In this document: positions 14,742-24,139 of the stretch, one piece after another
Layout: each line of letters begins with the position of its first letter
How positions within the stretch are numbered: the stretch's first letter is position 1
Source: Bradyrhizobium sp. CCBAU 51765
GTDB taxonomy: Bacteria > Pseudomonadota > Alphaproteobacteria > Rhizobiales > Xanthobacteraceae
Reading direction: 5' to 3'
Assembly: GCF_015291725.1 (NCBI RefSeq)
Contig: NZ_CP030038.1
Location: forward strand, 8,297,001 to 8,361,000
DNA: 64,000 nt
Program-made: the position numbers and the translations under genes
The notes under the pieces: model-generated
What the model saw: the letters and a program-made list of their open reading frames with translations, nothing else
What the model was told of the DNA's origin: nothing
The model's database searches: none

Positions 14742-17609
14742 ATGATGTCGACCCGCGACAACGAGCCTGGTGCACGCCGCGAGCAGGGCCCGGACGCCCT
14801 GGTCGTCCTGAGCCAGCTTGCGCTCGACCACATGGAGCAGGGCGTCTGCGTCTACGACGTCGACAACCGGATCGTGCTGGTGAACCAGCGCTATCTCACG
14901 CTGTTCGACATGTCGGCCGAGATCGTGCGGGTCGGCACGAGCTACCGAGAGGTGCTCGCGCACAGCGCGAGGCGCGGCAACTTTCCGCAAGACGAGCTCG
15001 ACGCGTTGTATTCGGCGCGGATCGCGCAGATCGCCGCCGGCAAGCCGTTCCGGACCGAGCAGCGGCTTGCGAGCGGCCTCGTCATGTCGCTCGATCTGAA
15101 GCCACTCCCCGGCGGCGGCTGGATGACGATCTGCGACGATGTCAGCCGCCTCGCCCGGCTCGAAGCGGAATTGCGCTTGCAGACCGAGCGCAGCCAGCAC
15201 GCCCTCGCCAACATGTCGCACGGCCTCATCATGTACGACGTCGACAGCCGCGTCGTCGTCTGCAACGAACGGTTCCTGAAGCTCTACGACCTCGATCCCG
15301 AGATCGTGAAGCCGGGCGTTCCGCATTGCACGGTGATCGAGCACTGGATGTCGCGCGGCAACCTGCCGGGCATGTCGAACGACGAATTTTACGAAAGCCG
15401 GCTGGAAGATGTGCGCCGCAGGAAGGCGAAGACCCTGCTGGTGATGCGTTACGACGGACGGATGGTCCAGGCGGTCTCCCGCTTCCTGCCCGACGGCGGC
15501 TGGGTGACGGTGCACGAGGACGTCACGGAGCGGCTGCAATACGAGGAAACGCTGAGGCAGCAGAACTTCATCCTCGATGCGGCGCTGGAGAACATGGCGC
15601 ACGGCCTCGCCTTCTACGACAGCGACATGCGGCTTCGGGTCTGCAACGCCACCTACCGCAAGATCTACCGGCTGTCGCCGGAGGAGACCAGGCCCGGCAC
15701 GCATCTCGCCGAGCTGATCGAACGTTCGATGGCGAAAGGTGCATTCTCCTCCGAATACAGTCCGCAACAGCTCCTCGAAGCCGCCTGCACGAGCATTGCG
15801 AAGCGCGATTCCTCGCCAATGCGCCGGCGCATGGCGAACGACACCGTGGTGTCGGTGCGCTACTGCGCACTCGCCGAGGGCGGCTTCGTCGCCACCTATG
15901 AGGACATCACCGAGCGCGAGCACGCGGTCGAGGAGCTGAGCGAGCAATATCGGCGCTTCGACGCTGCACTGAACAACATGAGCCAGGGCCTATGCATGCT
16001 CGATTCGAGCCTGCGCGTGATCGTCTGCAACCGCCGTTATCTCGAGATGTACGGACTGTCGCCGGAGATCGTGAAGCCCGGCGTCTCGATGCGAGAGATT
16101 ATGGAGTACGGCTGCGAGCTCGGCATCCATCCGAACATGACCGGCGCCAGGCTCTATGCCGACTATGTCGAGAGGTTGCGCGAGGGCGAGCACACGTTGC
16201 ACCGGCACCTGAGCGACGGCCGCATCATCAAGCTCAATCACAAGCGGATGGAGCACGGCGGCTGGGTCGTCACCTACGAAGACGTCACCGAGCGTCACAA
16301 GGCCCAGGCCCGGGTGGCGCATATGGCGCAGCACGATTCGCTCACCGACCTGCCCAACCGCACGCTGTTCCGCGAGAAGATGGGCGAGGGGCTGAACCAG
16401 GTCGCGATCGCCGGCGGCGCCATGGCCGTGCTGTGCTTCGACCTCGACAACTTCAAGACCGTCAACGATCGTCTCGGCCATGCCGCGGGCGACCGATTGC
16501 TGCGCTGGGTCGCAGCGCGCCTGAAGGAGAATGTCGGCGAGCACGATACCGTCGCGCGCCTCGGCGGCGACGAGTTCGCCATCCTCCAGCGCGGACCGCA
16601 GCCGCAATCGGCCGAGGAGCTCGCCCGCCGCCTCGTCGACATCATCGGTCATCCGCCGCCATTGGAGAGCCAGTCGATCCATGTCGGCGTCTCCGTCGGC
16701 ATCGCGATCGCACCCGACCATGGGCTCGATGCCGACGAGCTGATGAAATGCGCCGACCTCGCGCTGTACCAAGCCAAGGCCAGGGGGCGCGGAGCCTTTC
16801 AGCTGTTCGAGCCCGAGATGGAGGAAGAGGCGCGCAGCCGGCACGCGTTGGAGCAGGATCTGGCCGGTGCGCTCGAACGACATGAATTCCACCTGGTGTT
16901 TCAACCGCAGATGCGGCTCGACTCCTGCGAGCTCACCGGCTTCGAGGCACTGCTGCGCTGGAAACATCCCTCGCGCGGCTTCGTCTCTCCGGCCGAGTTC
17001 ATTCCGATTGCGGAGGAGAACGGGCTGATCGTACCGATCGGCGAATGGGTGCTGCGCACGGCCTGCGCGGCCGCCACGTCCTGGCCCGATGTCACCGTTG
17101 CGGTGAACCTGTCGCCGGTGCAATTCCGCTCCCGCGGACTGGTGGCGATGGTCACAAGCGCGCTTGCAGAAGCTGGCCTGCCGCCGCAACGGCTCGAGCT
17201 AGAGGTCACGGAGACGGCGCTGCTCGATGACAGCGAGGCGACGATCGAGATCCTGCACCAGCTCCGCACGTTAGGGGTGCGCGTCAGCCTCGACGATTTC
17301 GGCGTCGGCTATTCCTCGCTGAGCTATTTGCGCAAGTTTCCCTTCGACCGCATCAAGATCGACCGCTCCTTCGTCGGCACGCTCGGCGAAAGCCCGGAGA
17401 GCGTTGCCATCGTCCGAACGATCGCAAGCCTCGGCTCCGTGCTCGGCGTCGAGACCACGGCGGAGGGGGTGGAGACCGAGGAACAGCTCGATTTCGTTCG
17501 CGAATGCGGCTGCACTGCCGTGCAGGGCTATTATTTCGGCAAGCCCTGTCTCGCATCGGAGGTCGGCCGCACCATCGAGAGGCTGAACATGGTCCGGCGC
17601 GTGGCCTGA
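14742..17609 (+). CDS. Four-PAS diguanylate cyclase/phosphodiesterase (GGDEF-EAL)
   Basis: A 955-residue cytoplasmic c-di-GMP enzyme with no obvious membrane segment. The first 500 residues are four tandem PAS_7-type repeats with a period of about 126 residues; each starts like ALDHMEQGVCVYDVD and ends like GGWVTVHEDVTER. A GGDEF domain follows (ARLGGDEFAIL near 606, signature intact), then an EAL domain (GFEALLRWKHP near 734, EVTET, DDFGVGYSS, KIDRSF, AEGVETEEQ). Both catalytic signatures look functional. The next gene downstream is a solute-binding protein on the same strand, about 200 bp away, so a shared operon is not evident. Confidence 0.93.
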   Translation: MMSTRDNEPGARREQGPDALVVLSQLALDHMEQGVCVYDVDNRIVLVNQRYLTLFDMSAEIVRVGTSYREVLAHSARRGNFPQDELDALYSARIAQIAAGKPFRTEQRLASGLVMSLDLKPLPGGGWMTICDDVSRLARLEAELRLQTERSQHALANMSHGLIMYDVDSRVVVCNERFLKLYDLDPEIVKPGVPHCTVIEHWMSRGNLPGMSNDEFYESRLEDVRRRKAKTLLVMRYDGRMVQAVSRFLPDGGWVTVHEDVTERLQYEETLRQQNFILDAALENMAHGLAFYDSDMRLRVCNATYRKIYRLSPEETRPGTHLAELIERSMAKGAFSSEYSPQQLLEAACTSIAKRDSSPMRRRMANDTVVSVRYCALAEGGFVATYEDITEREHAVEELSEQYRRFDAALNNMSQGLCMLDSSLRVIVCNRRYLEMYGLSPEIVKPGVSMREIMEYGCELGIHPNMTGARLYADYVERLREGEHTLHRHLSDGRIIKLNHKRMEHGGWVVTYEDVTERHKAQARVAHMAQHDSLTDLPNRTLFREKMGEGLNQVAIAGGAMAVLCFDLDNFKTVNDRLGHAAGDRLLRWVAARLKENVGEHDTVARLGGDEFAILQRGPQPQSAEELARRLVDIIGHPPPLESQSIHVGVSVGIAIAPDHGLDADELMKCADLALYQAKARGRGAFQLFEPEMEEEARSRHALEQDLAGALERHEFHLVFQPQMRLDSCELTGFEALLRWKHPSRGFVSPAEFIPIAEENGLIVPIGEWVLRTACAAATSWPDVTVAVNLSPVQFRSRGLVAMVTSALAEAGLPPQRLELEVTETALLDDSEATIEILHQLRTLGVRVSLDDFGVGYSSLSYLRKFPFDRIKIDRSFVGTLGESPESVAIVRTIASLGSVLGVETTAEGVETEEQLDFVRECGCTAVQGYYFGKPCLASEVGRTIERLNMVRRVA

Positions 17610-17812
17610 CGGCTTCTCCCCCTCAAATTCCGCCTCTCGGCACGCGGCCGAACGACGAATTGTCGCATGTGCCGGTTCTGCCGGCATGGCCCAATCGATG
17701 GCCGCGCGCGGTCCGCGCAATGCGCTTTTCTTCTCCCTCGATTTCAGGAACAATCGCCTCACAAGAACAAGAGGCGGCGACCCAAAGGGGCCGCTGCGAG
17801 GGAGGCGTTTCG

Positions 17813-18790
17813 ATGTCGGGATACGTGCTGAAGACGATCGCATTTGCCGCGGCGTACGCTGTCATGGGCGCATTGTTCCCCACTGCCGCCAGTGCGCAGG
17901 ACTATCCGAGCAAGCCGATCACGTTGATCGTGCCATGGCCGGCCGGCGGATCGACCGATATCTCGATGCGCGCGATTGCCGACAGCGCCTCGAAGATCCT
18001 GGGTCAGCCGATCGTGATCGACAACAAGGCCGGCGGTGGCGGCACGGTGGGACCGGCGACCATGGCCGCGGCCGCGAAGCCTGACGGCTATACCATCTCG
18101 CAGATCCCGATCACGGTGTTCCGCCTGCCGCTGATGCAGGAGGTATCGTGGGATCCGGCGAAGGACTTCAGCTACATCGTCCATCTCACCGGCTACACTT
18201 TCGGCGTCACGACCAGTGCGGAGTCGCAGTTCAAGAGCTGGAAGGACGTAGTGGAGTTCGCAAAGGCCAACCCGGGCAAGGTGACCTACGCCACGCCGGG
18301 CGCCGGCACCTCGCTGCATATCGGCATGGAGCAGATCGCTGCGATGTCCGGCATCAAGCTGACCCAGGTCCCTTTCAAGGGCGGCGCAGAGACCAACGCG
18401 GCCGTGCTGGGACAGCACACCATGCTTCAAGCCGATTCGACGGGATGGCGGCCGCTGGTGGACGCCGGCAAGCTGCGGCTCCTGATGGTGTGGACCGGCG
18501 CACGCTCGCCGAACTATCCCGATGTGCCGACGCTGAAGGAGCTCGGCTATCCCATGGTGTACGATTCCCCGTTCGGCATAGCCGGCCCGAAGGGCATGGA
18601 TCCCAAGATCGTCGCCAAGCTGCACGATGCCTTCAAGAAGGCGATCGACGACCCGGCAGTCGTGGCGACGCTCGCCAAATACGACATGGTTCCGAACTAC
18701 AAGAACACCGAGGACTACAAGAAGTTCGTCGTCGAGGTCACGGCCTCCGAGCGCAAGGTGATCGAGACGCTCGGGCTTGCGAAGAAGTAG
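17813..18790 (+). CDS. tctC: Tripartite tricarboxylate transporter substrate-binding protein (TctC/Bug family)
   Basis: A 325-residue periplasmic binding protein with a signal peptide ending at about TAASAQDYP and the Bug-family opening YPSKPITLIVPWPAGGSTD. Later marks are YATPGAGTSLHIGMEQ and VPFKGGAETNAAVLG. It captures a carboxylate-type solute for the TctAB permease encoded next. The start at 17813 was chosen for GGGAGG eight bases upstream and for the signal peptide; a long upstream reading frame is ignored. The substrate is not predictable because Bug proteins bind many carboxylates. Confidence 0.92.
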   Translation: MSGYVLKTIAFAAAYAVMGALFPTAASAQDYPSKPITLIVPWPAGGSTDISMRAIADSASKILGQPIVIDNKAGGGGTVGPATMAAAAKPDGYTISQIPITVFRLPLMQEVSWDPAKDFSYIVHLTGYTFGVTTSAESQFKSWKDVVEFAKANPGKVTYATPGAGTSLHIGMEQIAAMSGIKLTQVPFKGGAETNAAVLGQHTMLQADSTGWRPLVDAGKLRLLMVWTGARSPNYPDVPTLKELGYPMVYDSPFGIAGPKGMDPKIVAKLHDAFKKAIDDPAVVATLAKYDMVPNYKNTEDYKKFVVEVTASERKVIETLGLAKK

Positions 18791-18805
18791 AGCTGAGCTA
18801 CTTAC

Positions 18806-18967
18806 GCGTCCCGGACGCGGTGCAGCGCTTCTTCAGCGCTGCACCGCAAAGCCGGGCCCCACCTTTTTCCTAACTTCATGGGCCCCCGGCTCGGCAGCGC
18901 ATCACCATAGCGCGTTGAAGACGCGCGTGAACGCACTTACGGTGCTGCGCCGCGTCCGGGGCACGAG
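18806..18967. repeat. Intra-operon inverted repeat between tctC and tctB
   Basis: The element opens CGTCCCGGACGCGGTGCAGCG, with a snap-back arm GCGCTGCACCGC inside, and closes GCCGCGTCCGGGGCACGAG. The transcript could form a strong stem. A close relative is at 40844-40968. It occupies nearly the whole 186-bp gap inside what should be one tctCBA transcript. Confidence 0.65.
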
Positions 18968-18976
18968 AGGGAATCG

Positions 18977-19462
18977 ATGAGCAACCAAACGAACGTCAAG
19001 CTCCGCCTCAGCAATTCTGAGCTCTGGGGCGGACTGATCGGGCTCGCGCTTGGCGGCTTCGTGATCTGGTCGGGCTTGAAGCTCAGGCTCGGCACCATCA
19101 ACGATCCCGGTTCGGGCTACGTGCTGTTCTATACAGGCATCCTGATGTGCGTGTTCGCAGGCGCCATCATCGTCTCGGCGGTCACCGAGGGCGGTCCGAC
19201 ACTGGCCTCGCGCTGGGAGAATGTGCGCTGGAGCAAGCCGCTTCTCGTCATCGCCTGCCTCACTGCATTCTCGTTCGCGCTGGAGCCGCTGGGATTCCTG
19301 TTGTCGTCGATTCCGCTGATGCTGCTGCTGTTGCGGCTGATCGATCCGGTGCGCTGGACGTTGGCGGTCCCGATCGCCGTGCTGGTGCCATCTGGCATGT
19401 GGTGGGTGCTCAAGCGGCTGCTGTTGATCCAGTTGCCCTCAGGCCTGTTCGGGATCGGTTGA
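18977..19462 (+). CDS. tctB: Tripartite tricarboxylate transporter small membrane subunit TctB
   Basis: A 161-residue membrane protein with four predicted hydrophobic segments (near residues 14-32, 52-70, 85-120 and 130-150), the size and pattern of TctB. It contains the family's NDPGSGYVLFYTG. The ATG follows GAGAGGGA. The stop codon is four bases before the tctA start. It partners with TctA to form the permease. Confidence 0.88.
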   Translation: MSNQTNVKLRLSNSELWGGLIGLALGGFVIWSGLKLRLGTINDPGSGYVLFYTGILMCVFAGAIIVSAVTEGGPTLASRWENVRWSKPLLVIACLTAFSFALEPLGFLLSSIPLMLLLLRLIDPVRWTLAVPIAVLVPSGMWWVLKRLLLIQLPSGLFGIG

Positions 19463-19466
19463 TCGC

Positions 19467-20975
19467 ATGGATACGCTCGTCAATGTGGCCCATGGATTCG
19501 GCGTCGCGCTGCTGCCGATCAACCTGCTCTACTGCTTCATCGGCGTCTTCATCGGCACGCTGGTCGGCGTGCTGCCGGGCATCGGGCCGATCTCGGCAAT
19601 GTCGCTGCTGCTGCCCGTGACGCTGTCGGGGACACCGGAATCCGGCATCATCATGATGGCCGGCATCTATTACGGCTCGATGTATGGCGGCTCGACCACC
19701 TCGATCCTGGTCAACATCCCCGGCGAGGCGGCCTCCGTCGTCACCTGCATCGACGGTCACCAGATGGCGAAGCAGGGCCGTGCGGGCCCCGCCCTCGGCA
19801 TCTCCGCTTTCGGCTCCTTCGCCGCGGGCACGTTTGCGCTGATCGCCCTGATGCTGGTGGCGCCGAAGCTTGCCAGCATTGCCATCGCCTTCGGCCCGGC
19901 CGAGTATTTCAGCCTGATGGCGCTCGGCCTCGTCGTGCTCACCTTCCTCACCCAGGGATCGATGCCGAAGGCACTGCTGATGGCGTGCATCGGTGTCGTG
20001 CTCGGGCTGGTCGGGCTCGACAGCATCACCGCGCAGCCGCGGCTGACCTTCGGCCGCATGGAATTGATCGACGGCATCGGCCTCGTGCCCGTCGTGATGG
20101 GCCTGTTCGGCGTCGCCGAAGTGCTGCTCAACACCGAGCAGGCCATCAAGCGCGACATCATCAACACCAGGATCACCCATCTCCTGCCCAGCAAGGAGGA
20201 CTGGAAGGCCAGCGCAGGTCCGGTCGGCCGCGGCACGATCCTCGGCTTCTTCCTCGGCATCCTGCCGGGCGGCGGCGCGGTGGTCGCGTCCTTCGCCTCC
20301 TATGCGCTGGAGAAGCGGCTGTCGAAGACGCCCGAGCGTTTCGGGCAAGGCGCGATCGAAGGCGTCGCGGGACCGGAATCGGCGAACAATGCCGCGGCGG
20401 GCGGGGCCTTCATTCCGCTGATGACGCTCGGCATCCCGCCGAATGTGGTGATGGCGCTGCTGCTCGGGGCCTTCGTCATTCACGGGCTGCAGCCGGGACC
20501 GTTGCTGATCACGCAGAACCCCGGCCTGTTCTGGGGCATCGTCGCCAGCATGTATATCGGCAACGTCATGCTGCTAATCCTGAACCTGCCGATGATCGGC
20601 ATGTGGGTGCAGCTGCTCAAGCTGCCCTACAACATCCTGTTTCCCCTGATCATCCTGTTCACGATCCTCGGCGTCTATTGCTCGAGCAACAACGTGTTCG
20701 ACGTCCATGTGATGATCGCGTTCGGGATCATCGGCTATTTCATGCGCAAGCTCGGCTATGAGCCGGCGCCGCTCGTGCTCGCCTTCGTGCTGGGGCCGAT
20801 GATGGAGAATAATCTGCGCAAGTCGCTGATCCTGTCGCAAGGCGATCTTTGGACCTTCGTGCAGCGGCCGATCTCGGGGGTGTGCCTGACGCTGGCGCTC
20901 GTGCTGCTGATCGCGCCGCTGCTGCCGTCGCTGCGCAAGAAGCGCGAGCTGGTGGCGCTGGATGAAGGGGCGTGA
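19467..20975 (+). CDS. tctA: Tripartite tricarboxylate transporter large membrane subunit TctA
   Basis: A 502-residue permease subunit with about 12 membrane segments. It has the TctA signatures GTLVGVLPGIGPISAMSLLLP near 30-50, the YGSMYGGSTTSILVNIPGE stretch near 68-86, and PESANNAAAGGAFIPLMTLGIPP near 306-330. It is the last gene of tctCBA. Length is normal. The substrate is unknown. Confidence 0.94.
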   Translation: MDTLVNVAHGFGVALLPINLLYCFIGVFIGTLVGVLPGIGPISAMSLLLPVTLSGTPESGIIMMAGIYYGSMYGGSTTSILVNIPGEAASVVTCIDGHQMAKQGRAGPALGISAFGSFAAGTFALIALMLVAPKLASIAIAFGPAEYFSLMALGLVVLTFLTQGSMPKALLMACIGVVLGLVGLDSITAQPRLTFGRMELIDGIGLVPVVMGLFGVAEVLLNTEQAIKRDIINTRITHLLPSKEDWKASAGPVGRGTILGFFLGILPGGGAVVASFASYALEKRLSKTPERFGQGAIEGVAGPESANNAAAGGAFIPLMTLGIPPNVVMALLLGAFVIHGLQPGPLLITQNPGLFWGIVASMYIGNVMLLILNLPMIGMWVQLLKLPYNILFPLIILFTILGVYCSSNNVFDVHVMIAFGIIGYFMRKLGYEPAPLVLAFVLGPMMENNLRKSLILSQGDLWTFVQRPISGVCLTLALVLLIAPLLPSLRKKRELVALDEGA

Positions 20976-20994
20976 GGAGATCTCGTAGAGACTG

Positions 20995-21089
20995 GTAGGG
21001 TGGGCAAAGCAAAGCGTGCCCACCATTTCTTTCTCCGATCGCGGCGAGAATGGTGGGCACGGCGCAAGCGCGCCTTTGCCCACCCTACG
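20995..21089. repeat. Dispersed repeat (GTAGGGTGGGCAAAG type)
   Basis: GTAGGGTGGGCAAAG at the left is the inverse of CTTTGCCCACCCTAC at the right, with inner GTGCCCACCAT and ATGGTGGGCAC arms. It separates convergent tctA and the EAL gene, so it may act as a two-way transcript end. Relatives are at 50837 and 60061, and a half copy at 8495. Confidence 0.7.
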
Positions 21090-21094
21090 ATATC

Positions 21095-22786
21095 TCAGAT
21101 CGCCGCAGGCAGCACATTCTCCGGCGCGCGCCACGGCCGCTCGGCCGAGGCGAGCCCGATCAGGCGGCCCTGGATGTAGTCGCAGCCCCACTCACGCAGC
21201 ATGCCTGCGGCTTCCTCGTCCTGCACCCATTCGGCGACCGTCTTGATGTCGAGGCGGCGGGCGAGGTCGATCAGGGTCTGCACGAAGGCGCGGTCATCGG
21301 CGGAGCGGGTGATGTTCTGCACGAAGGCGCCGTCGATCTTCACGATATCCACGCCGAGCTTGCGCAGGTTTCGGAACGAGGTGTAGCCGGCACCGAAATC
21401 GTCGATGGCGATGCGGCTGCCGAAATTCTTCAGCCGCGTGACGAAGCCGCGGACGTCGTCGATGTCCTGAATCGCGACCGTCTCCGTGATCTCGACGATC
21501 AGCCGTTCGGCAACGCCGGGATGCGCCAGCATCAGCGACTCGATCCCCGCCCACCAGTCCGGATCCATGGTCGTATCCGGCGAGATGTTGAGGCTGAGGC
21601 TGATGCCAGGCGCAGCAGCGAGTTCGGCGACCACGAGCTCGAGCACGCGGTGATCGACCAGGCGGATCAGGCCGAGCCGCTCGGCGACCGGCACGATGTC
21701 CGGCGCGAGCAGCACCTGGCCATCGCCCTGGTCCATCCGCACCAGGCACTCGTGGAAGGCGCGTTCGCGCGAGCTGGCCGAGACCACCGGCTCATAGGCG
21801 AGCTTGATGCGGCGCTCGTTCAGCGCGGTGACGATCTCGTCGGTGACGCGGATGTTGACCCGGCGCTGCGCGTCGCGCGCGGCATCCGGGCGCCACGCGG
21901 CGAACGAGCCGGCGCGGCGGCGCTTAGCGGCATCCAGCGTTTCATGGGCGCGGTTGACCGCTTCATCGGTGTTTCGGGCATAGCGCGGCAGGCTGACCGC
22001 GCCGATCGAGGCGGTGACCGAGACCGGGCCGGATTTCGTCGGCACCACCTCGTCGCGGATGCCGGTGAGGAAACGCTCGGCGGCGACGTTCATGTCGTCG
22101 ACGGTACAGTTCTTCAGGATCAGGCCGAACTTGTTGCCGGAGAAGCGCCCGAGCACGTCGCCGCCCCGCAGGCGCGTACGAATGCGCTTGGCGACATCCA
22201 GGATCACGGCGTCGGCGACGTCGAAGCCGAAGGCGTCGTTGACGCGGGCGAGATGATCGATGCCGACCAGCATGAAGGCCGCGGTCGAGCGGAAGCGGGT
22301 CGTCTCCTCGATCGCCTCGGCCAGTGCCGCCAGCAGATGGGAACGGTTGAGCTCGCCGGTCAGGGGATCGAGCCTGGCCAGCTTGGCCAGCTCCTCGTCG
22401 CGGGCGTGGCGCTCATTGTTGATGCGGACGGAGCCGATCGCACGTGTGGGGCGACCATCGGGGCCCGCGAACCAGCGGCCGGTCTCCTCGACCCAGATCA
22501 CGGGATCGGAGGCGCTCATGCGCACGCCGTACTCGACCCGGTAAGGCGTACCGCCGGCGCCGTGCACGGCGGAGGTCTGCGCCAGGGCCGCGGTCCGCAG
22601 CGTTTGCGCAGGCTCGATCAGCTTGGCGAATTCGGCGCCGGTCGCGAGCCGCTCGGCCGGGATGCCGGGAAAGATGCTGGCGACCTGCTCGCCCCAGACG
22701 ATGGCATCGCTGGCGATGTCCCAGACGAACACGGCCTGGCCGAGCGCGGCGAGGATGTCGGAGGCTTGCGGCAATGCGGGAGTCAA
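21095..22786 (-). CDS. EAL-domain protein with degenerate GGDEF domain
   Basis: A protein of about 563 residues with an N-terminal PAS-like region (FVWDIASDAIVWG), a GGDEF-fold domain and an EAL domain. The GGDEF signature reads SGNKF (GRFSGNKFGLIL), so cyclase activity is unlikely. The EAL motif reads ECL (FHECLVRM), keeping the Glu. EITET, DDFGAGYTS and KIDGAF are kept, while AEGVE is AEWVQ, so phosphodiesterase activity is possible. The start is uncertain: no ATG fits, and TTG at 22786 after GAGG was chosen; the frame stays open to 22996. Confidence 0.82.
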   Translation of the reverse strand: MTPALPQASDILAALGQAVFVWDIASDAIVWGEQVASIFPGIPAERLATGAEFAKLIEPAQTLRTAALAQTSAVHGAGGTPYRVEYGVRMSASDPVIWVEETGRWFAGPDGRPTRAIGSVRINNERHARDEELAKLARLDPLTGELNRSHLLAALAEAIEETTRFRSTAAFMLVGIDHLARVNDAFGFDVADAVILDVAKRIRTRLRGGDVLGRFSGNKFGLILKNCTVDDMNVAAERFLTGIRDEVVPTKSGPVSVTASIGAVSLPRYARNTDEAVNRAHETLDAAKRRRAGSFAAWRPDAARDAQRRVNIRVTDEIVTALNERRIKLAYEPVVSASSRERAFHECLVRMDQGDGQVLLAPDIVPVAERLGLIRLVDHRVLELVVAELAAAPGISLSLNISPDTTMDPDWWAGIESLMLAHPGVAERLIVEITETVAIQDIDDVRGFVTRLKNFGSRIAIDDFGAGYTSFRNLRKLGVDIVKIDGAFVQNITRSADDRAFVQTLIDLARRLDIKTVAEWVQDEEAAGMLREWGCDYIQGRLIGLASAERPWRAPENVLPAAI

Positions 22787-23007
22787 AATCGCCTCGTTCT
22801 GGGACAGTGGAGAAGTCCTGAGCCGGCACAGGATAGAGCCAGATTCGCCCCCGACCCTAGGCAAAGTTGATAAACAATTTGGAAACCACGTTTCCCGGAC
22901 GTGGGGAACCAAACCGGCCCGCGCGGCATAGGCCTTGCGAGTACAGGACTCGCACCGGCGCCTGCGTCCCGAAACGCGACAATCTCGCCGGATCAACGGT
23001 GATTGCG

Positions 23008-23268
23008 ATGTTGAGTACCGATCGATCGGACGCGGCTGAGAACGGCGCAGGCACAGCCCTGGTGCCGCTGATGCCGACGTTGCAGTGGGTTCACAAGGCG
23101 CCGCTGCCCCGCCCCGATCCGAGCTTCGTCACCCAGCTCATCGCCAACGCCGAACATCTGTCCCAGACCAGCCGGCTCCGCCGAGCCTCGTCCGAAGACG
23201 CGAGGACGGCCTATGGCAGCAAGCGGCCATTGGGAAGCGTCAGCGCGCGGACGCGGCAGGTGGCGTAA
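23008..23268 (+). CDS. Small conserved-looking hypothetical protein
   Basis: An 86-residue soluble protein with a proline-rich stretch PLPRPDPSFVTQLIANAEH followed by SQTSRLRRAS and a basic C-terminus. I recall similar short proteins in related rhizobia, but no function. There is no strong ribosome binding site, and the start could be the GTG nine bases upstream of the ATG. It lies between the EAL gene and a membrane protein gene, both on the other strand. It could be spurious. Confidence 0.5.
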   Translation: MLSTDRSDAAENGAGTALVPLMPTLQWVHKAPLPRPDPSFVTQLIANAEHLSQTSRLRRASSEDARTAYGSKRPLGSVSARTRQVA

Positions 23269-23343
23269 ACCGCCTTATGGGGCAATTTTCGCCTCACGTT
23301 CGCTGCGCCTCTCCCCGCCTGCGGAAGAGGTCGACGCGCTCGG

Positions 23344-23997
23344 TCAGCGTGGCGGCGCGTCAGGGGACGACGGCGAGCCGTTGCCCGGCTGAAGATGGGG
23401 CGAGGAAATTTCCGGCGAGGATGAGCCCTGCACCGGCTTTGGCGCAGGATGATCCATCAGCACGGATTCGGCGACGGATTGCGCCGAGGGTGCGGGCGGC
23501 GCCACCGGCGCCGGCTGAGGCGCAATCACCGGCTCGAACCTGGAGGCGGCCTCCGCATCATCCGCCGGCGCTTCACCCCTGCGCTTGGCCTTGCGTGGCG
23601 CCGGCACCGTCGTCTCGGCGACATAGGTGACGCGGCGACGCGTGCGCTGGGCAATGCCGGCGAAGAAGTCCGCCATCGCGAGCAGCACCAGCAGGAAAAA
23701 GGTGGAGTTGCCGAATTTGGGCCACATCACGAATTCGGCTGCGGCCGCCCCGAAGACGATCAGCGACAGCAAATGATCCATCAGGAATTTCGAGCCCGGC
23801 CGCGCACCCTTGACCACCTCGAGCAGCAGCAGCACCACGCCGAGCGCGAGCAGCAGATCGGCGAGGGTGACCGGCCAGCTCTCGCCCGTGATCATCGGTA
23901 CATTGAACAGCACGTCCGAGAAGGACACGCTGGGCATCAGGAAGGCGATGATGTTGTAGACCGCGAGCGGAATCAGAAGCAGCGGGAAACCGACCAT
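23344..23997 (-). CDS. Hypothetical membrane protein with proline-rich tail
   Basis: A protein of about 217 residues with four hydrophobic segments in the first 115 residues (GFPLLLIPLAVYNIIAFLM; LADLLLALGVVLLLLEVV; LLSLIVFGAAAAEFVMW; STFFLLVLLAMADFFAGIA). A cytoplasmic-looking tail of about 95 residues is rich in Pro, Ala, Ser and Glu. The start at 23997 was preferred because the membrane region begins there; an in-frame start at 24072 would add 25 residues. No function is recognised. Confidence 0.7.
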   Translation of the reverse strand: MVGFPLLLIPLAVYNIIAFLMPSVSFSDVLFNVPMITGESWPVTLADLLLALGVVLLLLEVVKGARPGSKFLMDHLLSLIVFGAAAAEFVMWPKFGNSTFFLLVLLAMADFFAGIAQRTRRRVTYVAETTVPAPRKAKRRGEAPADDAEAASRFEPVIAPQPAPVAPPAPSAQSVAESVLMDHPAPKPVQGSSSPEISSPHLQPGNGSPSSPDAPPR

Positions 23998-24139
23998 CGG
24001 CGAGATGCCTTCTCGATCAAGATATCCGGACAGAGCAATGCAGCGGCGAAGCCTTTGCTCCGCCGCCGTCACCGTCTAGCTCATGGGTTGGCCGAAATCA
24101 CGCGGGTTCAATCATCCCGCCTGAGGAAAGGTCCTGCCT

